A stretch of DNA of 64,000 bases from Littorina saxatilis. Taxonomy: Eukaryota; Mollusca; Gastropoda; Littorinimorpha; Littorinidae. Below are positions 56,001 to 64,000 of this stretch, one piece after another (the stretch's first letter is position 1; every line of letters starts with the position of its first letter). The notes beneath the pieces were generated by a model. It was not told the origin of the DNA and did no database searches. It saw only the letters and a program-made list of their open reading frames with translations. Position numbers and translations under genes: made by a program. The stretch lies in the NCBI RefSeq assembly GCF_037325665.1, contig NC_090261.1, forward strand, positions 26,288,413 to 26,352,412, given 5' to 3'.

Positions 56001-59000
56001 CACTAAGCTGTGAGCTCAAATCAAACAATGACATCATATATTGATGAAGTGGAGACTTATTTCCTTGTTAGCTCAGTGGATATTTTGTTTAGTAGTGATT
56101 GATCTTTTCCAGCAAACATTTCATGTTGTGACCTTTAAATGTGACCAAAACATGCCTAAAGATCACCAATACCTACAAGTGTGCAATTTGGAGGCTCTAG
56201 CTTCAAAAACATCAGAGAAATCCTCAATGTTGAGTTTTTAGGAACAGTACATTACCCCGCTGTGACCCCACCTGAGGGTCAACCTAACTGGAGTCATGTC
56301 GGGAGATCATTAAACCCTAGAAGTGTGCAAAGTTTCAAAGCTCTAGCTTCAAAATCATCCGAGATAACCCCAACGTTAAGTTTTTTGTCTACAGCCGGCC
56401 GGCCGGCCTAACACTGCCCATTCCTCAGACTCCTTTGATTACTCAGGGGAGTCAAAAACAATTAAGAGAAAAGCTATATAGGTTGGTACCATATTCACAT
56501 TAATTTAAAAACAAGTGAAGAAACAAATAGTCACGTAATGAAAAAGACCCTGCTACCAGCTTGATAAAAGAAACGCCCAACTATTTGAAGAGAAAAACAA
56601 ACCAAACAAAGAGATCTAATATCCTTACATAAAATCTTAGCAGAAGCAAGCATGTCATCCAAAGAGCTGGTGACGGGCATTGTGGTCCGTCGCTTTGCCT
56701 TGGCCTTTGGAGTGGCGGTCGTACTGGACACTTGGACCTTCAAGGACTGAATGTCGCTCATATCAAAACTGCTTGGCTTGGGGCTGACCCTGGCCCGGTC
56801 ACGGCCAGTGACCTTGAAGTTGTCCAGCCCTGTGACCTTGAAGTTGTCCAGCCCAGTTACCTTGACAGAATCATCTACTGTGACCCTGACCTTCTTGCGT
56901 GGCACAACAGCAGATTTCTTGGCTACTGTGGGATACTTCATAATGCCCTGATACTCCAAGGGGCTCTGGGCGACACCTTCATCGTCACTGTCAGCTGAAA
57001 GTAACAAAGACAATTAACCACTTGACTGCCTTAGGACGGGTATACCCGTCATGCGCTTGTGCAGCCGCAGCGCCTTAAGACGGGTTTACCCGTCTAAACC
57101 CGTCTTCTCCGTTCCGATATTTTCCAGAAATGCTATGTCACTGCTGACACAAAAATAGCAGCCAATGGCTTGGTAGGATACCTCATTCTCATGAATAAAC
57201 ATAAATGGTGACGCGGTTTTGCGTCTGAAGGCTATTTTTGGCCTTGGCGACAGGGTAGGGGAGAGAAATCTCGACTCGTCAAAATGGCTGACGGTGACAG
57301 TCGACCGGGCCCTAGTAGGGAAAAACAAAGCCGGACTGACGCTACTGGCGGTGCAAATGATTATGGATACTGACAGGGGAAGGGGGAGATCTTCTTTCGG
57401 ATGATTCGTCGGAAAGAGGTAGATGATAGTGATTATAATCCTTTCTTGGAGCGAGCAAAACAGCCACCTGTGTTTGATCCACAGGCACCGGAAGATGCGC
57501 CGGACTGATTTTTCAAAAGTTCATATTCAAACATCATTATAAGCCAAACTAATTATTATTTCCATGATTAGGCACTAAAAACAGATTCTTGGTTCAATTT
57601 CCCTTAAAAATAACATAGGTTTTACTTACCTACCTACTGCCAGTTTGGAGCTAGAATTTTTTGTGAATTATTACACCCCGAACTCCAATATTCCCTGGCA
57701 GTCAGGAATGCACATACGCAAGTTTTGATTGGCAGCGAAAGGTTTTTTTATACATGTCATCATTTTCACAATTTGTCATTCTTAACAAGCTGGGAAACAA
57801 AAAACAATGCGGCAAATACAAGAAGTGAATGAGCTTGAGCTCCAGGTCAAATGTAAAATCCCCCTCTAGTACCACCAGCCTGTCCATAGGGAGTACCCAG
57901 TAAATCTTTATGCCCAGTAAGTTGGGTAACCTATAAAAAGATAGATTTGAAACAAGATGGGTGACTGTAGTGATATCTGAGAAACAAAGGGAAGTAAGCG
58001 CTCTAAAGCATACGATGTGTGAGTTCTGCGGAACCAATCTCCTGGCACCTGAGAGAATAATAAGCAAAGTGCAGTGATCATAGTGTCTACAACCATAGCC
58101 CAAAGGTTGAGACAAATCTCATTTCAAGTGTTCATGTGCATGACATGAACACCTATGTACTGTTCTCATACCTGGTGAAGCAGAAGAGGTTGATCGTTTC
58201 AGAGCACCTTTTCCTCCAAGGCGATTAAAGACAGAGTCTCCAGGGCCACCGGTCTTGGGACTGTTTCCTGATCCTGGCGAATCCGACCCCAGTCGGTCAA
58301 ACACCGAACTCTTTCCTGCGCTATCTGCAAAGTACAAACAGGTAGGGTCATCAAAACAGATTTTAAAAAAAGTGGCTCGCTTAGGATCAGGGAATAGAGA
58401 TGGGCACAAAGGACGGTGTTCTTTTCACTAAAAAAGATACTTTCTGATACATCTGTTTTGATTTCAGTGCTCTTTTACAAGCGGTTAGTCCCCCTAAGAT
58501 TGGACTTTCAAATGGAAGAAGCAAGTGTTTGTTTGTTTGTTTGCTTAACGCCCAGCCGACCACGAAGGGCCATATCAGGGCGGTGCTGCTTTGACATTTA
58601 ACGTGCGCCACACACAAGACAGAAGTCGCAGCACAGGCTTCATGTCTCACCCAGTCACATTATTCTGACACCGGACCAACCAGTCCTAGCACTAACCTCA
58701 TAATGCCAGACGCCAGGCGGAGCAGCCACTAGATTGCCAATTTTAAAGTCTTAGGTATGTTATATATGAAGTCTTATATCGCGCGCGTATCTCCAGACTC
58801 GGACTCAAGGCGCAGGGATGACCCGGCCGGGGTTCGAACCCACGACCTCCCGATCACGGGGCGGACGCCTTACCACTAGGCCAACTGTGCCGGTAAGAAG
58901 CAAGTGAGAATGTGTTAAAAATAAATAAATGCAACCAATTGATGTAAAAGGTGTTCTTTTAAAAGTTGTATCACACGTTTTCTTCCTCACTCAAGGAAAA

Positions 59001-61875
59001 ATATTAATCTCTGTCACAAGGTTCATAAGGTAAACCAGAAAACCATTATAACCTGACAGTGTTGCCATCCAGATTAATCTAATTTTAAAGCATAACAGCA
59101 ATATAACCACATACACAGAATTTCTGTTACCATCTTAACAGATCTTACCACAATAAAGTTCACAATTCATCCAAAGCAAACTGCATTCCTTTTCTGCTGA
59201 AAGACATACGAATCGACACAGCTGCTGTCATACGTAAAAGCTACACCTATTGCTGTCACGTAGAAGCTGCACTCACTCAGTAACTGATGTTATTCGTAAA
59301 AACTACACATACGTAAAAATTTACACTTTCTGCTGTCAGAAGTAAAAACCTACAAACACTACTTGTCAATGCCTTTTGCAATCTGACACTTACTAGTGGT
59401 TACTTGGGGTTTAGGTGGGAGTTGGTTCATGGGGCCCGAGTCAGGTGTCTTGGCAAGATGGTGACCAACCATCCGACTGGCAGCTGTCAAACATACTACA
59501 ATATTAGCTGAAAGCATTTGTGAAATAAAAATACAAAACCGACTGATGAGTGGTGTACAGGGAGAAAACATTTTTCACCATCGTCTGTTCTCGAATCAGA
59601 TCATCTTACAAACAAAAAAACAAATTAACAATAACAGAGACAAACAAACCTGATGTAAACCACATCATGGGGAACCACCATCAAAAGAACATTAGTCATT
59701 AATTAATCCTGTACAGCTGGGAAAGCAAAACGACAAATCTTTCTTTGTAGCCATGTTCCCGCAGAGTTATAACTTATATGAAGAGCCATGTTTTAAGAAA
59801 GATGGATCCAACTACTGTAAGTTTTGTAACAAGTAATATTCAAACCAAACATGTTGACGTCTTGTTCCCACATGTGACCAGAAAATCAACTTTGGTTGCT
59901 GAAAGTCAGAGTGAGAAAAATACTCAAAACATAGTTGCATTTAAATAATGCTATGTTAAAAATAACAATGCCAATGAGATCCCTGCAGGATTACCTATAC
60001 CTGTTGATCTGCGAAGTGGAGATGCTGATGCACTTGAAGCTGGACTTGTGAATTTTGCTCCCTTCAGCACTTTATCCTTTGCATCCTGAGCAACAAAACA
60101 AACAAACTGAAGAAAACCATTTTTAGTGTCTTGCATTCAAAAATACATACATATATATATATATATATAGGCCCATTGCAGAAACTCAAGTTAACAACAG
60201 CATTTCTACTCGGCGCGCGCGGTATGAGAATCACGGGTCGTAACTCTCTGGAATTGGTCATCCGCCGCCATGTTGGATGCCTTGCACGATCTCTGACAGT
60301 GCTTGAGCGTTGGGTGGCGACTCGACAAAAGTGAAAATGACACGTTGTGTGGCCAAAAACTGCAGTCAGCAGGCACACTTTAGGATCCCTAAAGTTGTTT
60401 ACCATCAGGGTGACAACTGGAAGGAAGTTACTGAGCGGAGAAGACGATTATAACTGGTTATTTTTTGCTGTGTGCAGTGCGCTAATCAACAATTGTCCAT
60501 CGGTTGTGCCTTTAGAGTGAATACTGTGATAGGATGCTTTGAAAATTATACTTTGCAGTAGTTACCTGAGCTGCATTGTACCTCATTTGCCTGTCTTGAG
60601 AGCTTTATCTTGTGAATTTTGGTGCACTGTCTGCATGGTAATTTGAGATAAAGAATAAATAAATGAATATAATAATGTATTCTTGCTTTACTTTTTATGT
60701 TGTGCTGTTGTGTTAAAAAGGCAGATCCCTTTTGGACTCATGCATGCACAGTTTTCTTCATTTTGTCTGCATACACAGTGAAATACGCAAAAAGAACAAG
60801 AGTGCAATGAAGAAAACTAACAAAGACGGCATCCAATATGGCGGCGCGAAGAGAGTATGAGCGGAGTTGTGCCCCTTAGAGCTAAAGCTAGCCGATCCAT
60901 TTGATAACGTCACGCCGAGTAAGAAGAATGAATTGGACCTATATACAGGCATGGGAATTGAAAAAAGTAAAAAAGGCTGAAAATTTGTAAGTAATGGCAA
61001 AGTCGACGGTGCAAAGCGCCTAGCCCTGCTAGGGGAGTTCGGGGGCATGTCCTCCCGGATTTTTTTTCTCCAAAGAACCCAATTGGTGCAATTTGGTGTC
61101 ATCTAAACTCCAAGTTTGCCATTAAATTCAGTATTTAGAACCATTTTTGCCTCCCCCATTTATTTTTTCGACGGAACAAAAAATAAATTTGGCAGAAATT
61201 TGCCTTTCAGCGGACAATTTCCATACCTGTATATAATATGCAATTTGAGGAAAAAAAATCACCATTCAAGTTAACCAGTAAAGTGCAAGTTTTCTAGTGC
61301 ATCATTATTCCCTGCAGTAATGTGACAGTGCTGTTCTCAGGCCTAGGTCTACTGTCATCGACACATATTTCTGACCCCTGATCGTTTGACTGTCCGATAG
61401 TTTTGACACGTAGGAGATCTTTGGCTGAAGAATGTTTGTAGCCAGGACATTTTGGCTTATATTTTCAATCCAGATGAGATAGTGACATTATCCATTTGAA
61501 ACAATAATTTTAGTTGATCAAATCTAATAAATTTACAGACAATTTTCCATGTATCTCAAGATATAAAAATGTTGCCTTTAAAATTTCCCAAACGACCATG
61601 TGAACGTATCCTGGACTAACTGTAAACCTTTTTACTTTCAGCCTAGTCCTGCTAGCTAAAGCTTACCTGACTATGGACAGCTTTGGCATGTTTCAAGACA
61701 GCAATGACATCCCCCAGGCGGGTTATGCCCATATCTATGAGGTACTCTTTGGTAAGATCCAGCAACATTCCCCGCTGAATGCGGTTGTCCGAGAACAGCA
61801 CTGCATAATGAGCAGCATCTCCTGCTGGAATTTGAGCCTCCGTGAAAAACTTGATCCAATATGATGTCTCTGTAG
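49879..61875 (-). CDS. C19orf47: C19orf47-like SAM-domain protein (seven coding exons, start codon not located)
   Basis: Homologue of the uncharacterised vertebrate protein C19orf47; no biochemical function is known to me. Exons on the minus strand: 61667-61875, 60001-60085, 59394-59483, 58172-58324, 56629-56994, 52430-52612 and 49879-50009. They join in frame to 404 residues and a stop (human about 420 aa). The N-terminal SAM domain (about residues 4-68) reads WIKFFTEAQIPAGDAAHYAV, DNRIQRGMLLDL and GDVIAVLKHAKAVH. Short motifs shared with C19orf47 follow: AASRMV, SVFDRLG, SVFNRLG, LEYQGIMKYP and a C-terminal GVFSRLG. The remainder is Ser/Thr/Pro/Lys-rich and probably disordered. All internal introns after the SAM exon and the next junction are phase 1. 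The N-terminus is unresolved. Confidence 0.92.
50740..51290 (+). repeat. Diverged relative of repeat family A
   Basis: Shares the block order of family A (TTTGGAATCAGAAAATG, TGACGTCATCAAA, CAAATTTCATAAAGATC) but lacks the clear terminal palindrome. In the last intron of C19orf47. Confidence 0.55.
51270..51625 (+). repeat. Tandem duplication of ~175 bases
   Basis: TGGTCGTGTTCTGCTGATAC / TGGTCGTGTTCTGCCGATAC and ACACTATAATAGTAGCC occur twice, in order, about 175 bases apart. Confidence 0.8.
52430..52612 (-). CDS. C19orf47: C19orf47 penultimate exon
   Basis: Acceptor TTCTGCTGACAG; SIQKEEVTTTTTKPAARRSQ, then DAPESANVKTRLGHKVQ. Donor GTCAG|GTGAGG, phase 1. Confidence 0.88.
52745..52956. repeat. 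Long imperfect inverted repeat (~65-base arms)
   Basis: Left arm contains GGGTTGTGTAAGAGTGAATA and GAGGCAAACTTTCC; the right arm has GGAAAGTTTGCCTGAATAG and AGTATTCACTCTTTCACAAC. Spacer about 70 bases with a C-run. In the intron before the penultimate C19orf47 exon. Confidence 0.85.
54811..55934 (+). repeat. Repeat family A, copy 5, carrying a nested 282-bp element
   Basis: Starts GTCGCGTAAGGCAAAATTAC and ends with (CA)n plus the terminal palindrome at about 55908-55934. Interrupted at 55316-55597 by a CAG-ended element. Confidence 0.87.
55316..55597 (+). mobile_element. 282-bp CAG-ended MITE nested in repeat family A
   Basis: Inverted ends CAGACCTGTTTACC / GGTAAACAGGTCTG with exact 6-bp GAAATG at both sides (55310-55315, 55598-55603). 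The host repeat reads through on either side, so this insertion is the younger. Related ends are at 48194 and 48966-49217. Confidence 0.88.
56130..56455 (+). repeat. Interspersed repeat ending in a GACTCC/GGAGTC hairpin
   Basis: Two internal copies of AGCTCTAGCTTCAAAA-type sequence, GCCGGCCGGCCGGCC at 56394-56408, then GACTCCTTTGATTACTC followed by AGGGGAGTC forms a terminal hairpin. Confidence 0.6.
56629..56994 (-). CDS. C19orf47: C19orf47 largest exon
   Basis: Acceptor TGTTACTTTCAG, about 20 bases from a piggyBac-like end. Encodes ADSDDEGVAQSPLEYQGIMK, an 8-residue tandem repeat VTGLDNFK, and a basic stretch ending SLDDMLASAKIL. Donor TTTAT|GTAAGG, phase 1. Confidence 0.93.
57014..57710 (+). 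mobile_element. piggyBac-like remnant
   Basis: Starts TTAACCACTTGACTGCC with ACGGGTATACCCGT behind it, a piggyBac-type end; the right end GGCAGTCAGG is weaker and lacks a clear TTAA. From 57285 a start MADGDSRPGPSREKQSRTDA resembles the acidic N-terminus of such transposases, followed by YNPFLERAKQPPVFDPQ in another frame. Catalytic region absent. Confidence 0.62.
58172..58324 (-). CDS. C19orf47: C19orf47 exon with SVFDRLG/SVFNRLG motifs
   Basis: Acceptor GTACTTTGCAG; SAGKSSVFDRLGSDSPGSGN and GDSVFNRLGGKGALKR. Paired VFxRLG motifs occur in the vertebrate protein. Donor ACCAG|GTATGA, phase 1. Confidence 0.93.
58527..58893 (-). mobile_element. SINE cluster (two tRNA-derived pieces)
   Basis: The right piece (about 58757-58893) on the minus strand has GTTGGCCTAGTGGTAAGGCG and GTGGGTTCGAACCCCGGC boxes and a GATATAAGACTTC tail. 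The left piece ends in (CAAA)n on the minus strand with GGCTGGGCGTTAAGC before it. In a C19orf47 intron. Confidence 0.75.
59394..59483 (-). CDS. C19orf47: C19orf47 exon with AASRMV motif
   Basis: Acceptor TGTTTGACAG; AASRMVGHHLAKTPDSGPMN, then QLPPKPQVTT. AASRM is shared with human C19orf47. Donor CACTA|GTAAGT, phase 1. Confidence 0.9.
60001..60085 (-). CDS. C19orf47: C19orf47 linker exon
   Basis: Acceptor TTGTTGCTCAG; DAKDKVLKGAKFTSPASSAS then ASPLRRST. Donor AACAG|GTATAG, phase 1. Confidence 0.9.
60168..60944 (+). mobile_element. THAP-encoding DNA transposon remnant with inverted ends
   Basis: Left side TATAGGCCCATTGCAG, TACTCGGCG, GCCGCCATGTTGGATGCC reappears reverse-complemented at the right (GGCATCCAATATGGCGGCG near 60822-60840, CGCCGAGTA near 60913). 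A THAP start exon lies between. THAP fingers are the DNA-binding domain of P-superfamily transposases, so an internally deleted P-like element fits. Confidence 0.5.
60337..60453 (+). pseudogene. THAP-domain fragment (38 aa)
   Basis: ATG at 60337; MTRCVAKNCSQQAHFRIPKV then VYHQGDNWKEVTERRRRL, stop. C-x4-C plus FRIPKV and ERRR match the N-terminal half of THAP fingers. The expected Trp after ERRR(R)L appears only after a one-base shift (TAACTGG), so the frame is broken or the exon ends there. Confidence 0.62.
60946..61229 (+). mobile_element. 284-bp CAG-ended MITE
   Basis: Ends CAGGCATGGGAATTG and CAATTTCCATACCTG (two mismatches), flanked by TATATA on both sides. The flank is AT-repeat-like, so the 6-bp duplication is less certain here. 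Confidence 0.7.
61667..61875 (-). CDS. C19orf47: C19orf47 SAM-domain exon
   Basis: Acceptor CTTTTTGAGCAG, a possible NAGNAG site that could add one codon. Encodes TETSYWIKFFTEAQIPAG through VLKHAKAVHSQ. Donor GTCAG|GTAAGC, phase 0. Confidence 0.95.
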
Positions 61876-62074
61876 CTGCTCAAAAAGCAAAACAATATTT
61901 TACTTGAGTTTAAGAAGAAACAAGAGGCGAAGCCTTCAAGGCTCCCGTAAGAAATCGACAAACAGTAACACAAACCAAATCACTCCGTCACACATACACA
62001 CACACAGTAAGCATAGACACGGTGCAAGAGTGGGAGACGTTAGATCTAGATCTGTCTGTCTGTGGCCTACTTAC

Positions 62075-62290
62075 GAGTTACGGGGACACGACTGCCACCG
62101 AGATCGACACTGCCCTTTCGACAGCGCTTCCTCGCGCAGACACTGAAAACACGCTGTGCAGATCAACCTGTAGGAAATCTCCTTAGGTATCTTCTTTATC
62201 TATTTTTTCTGGAGCCGCTACGAAACCGAACAATGTGAAATCGTCTTCCCCGAATCGGCGAATGCAGCTCGGTTAGAACTGAGAAGTGAA
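62075..62290 (-). other. C19orf47: Probable 5' exon of the C19orf47 gene
   Basis: A strong donor CTC|GTAAGT at 62075/62074 closes a CpG-rich segment just upstream of the SAM exon, with matching phase. Read through the junction it gives VPVTPTETSYW, close to the human start region, but no in-frame ATG follows the in-frame TGA near 62164. The 5' limit is a guess. Confidence 0.45.
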
Positions 62291-62439
62291 TCTATACCAC
62301 AATCCTTCACGCGATCTGACCTAACCTTGACCCCTGACCTGATCTACATACACAACACAAATCAGTCACCTGTTTTTACCCCCCCAAAACCCACCACCAC
62401 CCGTTTTCTTTAGATACACACTTTATCGACTGTCATAAC

Positions 62440-62575
62440 GATGATGATGATTTTTATTATGATTAATATTACTATGATTATTTTTCATGAAGCATGAATG
62501 TTGAAACTTTGTACACCCCGAATTGAAATGGGCCCAAGGCCTAATCAATAAACCATCCAGACTCCAGACTCTACA
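62440..62575 (+). repeat. LINE-like 3' tail
   Basis: TGGGCCCAAGGCCTAATCAATAAA followed by short repeats of CCAGACT. Looks like a non-LTR element tail; no coding seen. Confidence 0.45.
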
Positions 62576-63049
62576 TACGTGCCGACGAAATGTTGATCAT
62601 TGCTTCAATACTTTGAAGCTATTGCTTGGATAATAACCCGGTAAAATTCGTATTTCGTTGTTCAGTCAAATGTTAATGTTTCTATCACACACGCACAGAC
62701 AGACAAAAATTAGCATTGCATAGGCTACACTTACGTGAGCCAAAAAACCACCAAATAAAATATATAATATACATGTATGTGAACGTTAATTGTTAAGTGC
62801 GTGCGTACCAGTAACTGAAATTTAATGATATATAAACAATAAAAAGTCCAAAACCAAGCCAGAATGTCGCATCTTTTTAGAGAGACACTGTCACTGACAC
62901 TGATTTTATTGTGTATGCCGACGACCCATTCACAAACATGGTGAAAAATAGACGTGATTGCAAAAGGATTACACGCGACAATCATGTAACGGAGCATACA
63001 AATACACACACACACAAACAGATCAAAGCTGTTCAACACGCATCCGGCA

Positions 63050-63490
63050 TCCATGTGCTGTGAGCAACATCAATCCAAACGTTCCTCTCGCCTCTTTAGT
63101 GAATTAAACATGTACATAGCAACGTTTCTAATTTGTTCTACGGTAGGGTTCCTAAACAGGCTTTCAATATCGTGTCCTACTGTCCAGATATTATACTTCT
63201 TTCTGATATCCTCATACATGTATACATGTAGCATTCAAACAAAACATGGTTTTCGTCTTCGACATTGTTAGGACAGAAAGGGCAGCTTTTACTTTCCAAC
63301 AGAAGAGGATGAAACCTCTTATTTATTCGTAGTTCGTTGATACCAAAACGAAATCTTACCATCACATCTCTGAACTTTTTAATAGTGATATCATTCAAAT
63401 ACTGTTCAGCTTTGAAAGAGATTCTAAACAATTGGTAACTTTGAAATCTGTCACTTGATTTCATTTTGATTAACCATTCTTCTTTAAGGG
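63050..63490 (-). pseudogene. LINE 3' end: C-terminus of a reverse-transcriptase ORF
   Basis: Minus strand: SYQLFRISFKAEQYLNDITI, FRDVMVRFRFGINELRIN and CPFCPNNVEDENHVLFEC, the Cys/His knuckle region that ends many mollusc LINE polyproteins. After a frame shift at an alternating TACATG tract, DIRKKYNIWTVGHDIESLFR and SLKRREERLD follow to a stop at 63070-63072. 5'-truncated at about 63490. Confidence 0.75.
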
Positions 63491-64000
63491 GAGGTGGGCC
63501 AGTGCACTACCTTTTTTGTTTTTTTGAATGTTTTATTTTGTCTGAATGTTATTTTATGAAAGAAATGAACAAATGATGACAAAGAATAGTCACTTTTTGT
63601 ATTTTCGGTTGCTGGTTTTTGTTTTACGCGACAAAAACAGTCAAAATACAGACAAAAGTGGAGTACAGGAGATACACGGATTTTCATCAGATGTGATTGT
63701 CACACTTCTAATTATTGTTTTATTTTATCCTTCTGGGTATGCTCTAGGGGATTACGAAGCAGATCTTGTTTATTATATTTATATTTGGAGTTAGGAACAC
63801 TTCTTTGTTACAACTGTCAAACTTTAGGGTAACGCTTGCGAAATTATTTTTTGAAATAATCTGGATATGACTATAATAAAATTTCAGCAAAATCCCTTCG
63901 TAATCCCCCAGAATGTTATATTCTGCACAAACTACAAAAGAAAATATTGCTCTAGCTAAATTACAGCCAGAGAAATCGCGTAACCCAAGACGTAACCGTA

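Noticed and set aside
58796-58893. tRNA gene on the minus strand
   Set aside because: A- and B-boxes are good but the cloverleaf is imperfect and it continues into a SINE body.
62075-62164. Coding sequence of the C19orf47 5' exon with a defined start
   Set aside because: Frame fits but there is no ATG; recorded only as a probable exon.

Overview
The window looks like a chromosomal piece of a marine snail genome, probably a caenogastropod. Genes are split by many GT-AG introns, exons are GC-rich inside AT-rich introns, and (CA)n/(CT)n arrays, tRNA-headed SINEs and short DNA transposons are dense. The mollusc assignment rests on recalled repeat families (the CCCGGCTTCGCCGGG repeat, tRNA-headed SINEs, the TTTAGTCAA-ended repeat) and on protein similarity; no search was run.

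Three conserved host genes can be read. (1) 423-30578, plus strand: the last 30 coding exons of an EML5/EML6-type microtubule-associated protein. Every splice phase closes, giving 1,683 residues to the stop; roughly the first 280 residues lie off the left edge. A U2 snRNA gene sits on the same strand inside one intron (19762-19951). (2) 34212-38724, plus strand: a complete 4-exon SYNJ2BP/OMP25 gene (143 aa, PDZ domain plus C-terminal membrane anchor, mitochondrial outer membrane). (3) About 62290-49879, minus strand: a C19orf47-type SAM-domain protein. Seven coding exons (404 residues to the stop) are clear and a 5' exon is likely, but its ATG was not found. Genes 2 and 3 converge across a repeat-rich 8-11 kb interval. 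Nothing suggests that the three genes share a pathway.

The rest is mostly mobile DNA. At least five short elements have CAG...CTG inverted ends and 6-bp target duplications (starting at 16678, 37296, 43475, 55316 and 60946). Two hAT-like protein pieces go with them: a TTF-type zinc-finger ORF inside the 37296 element, and a BED-like fragment at 48416-48841 flanked by ends of the 55316 family. At least five copies of an 0.8-0.9 kb repeat end in a perfect palindrome and resemble Helentron-derived (HINE) elements. There are also pogo/Tigger-like MITEs, a piggyBac-like remnant, a THAP-exon element with inverted ends, a LINE 3' end, several SINEs and minisatellites. Several insertions abut splice sites of the host genes. 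No retrovirus, LTR element, CRISPR array or prokaryotic feature was seen.
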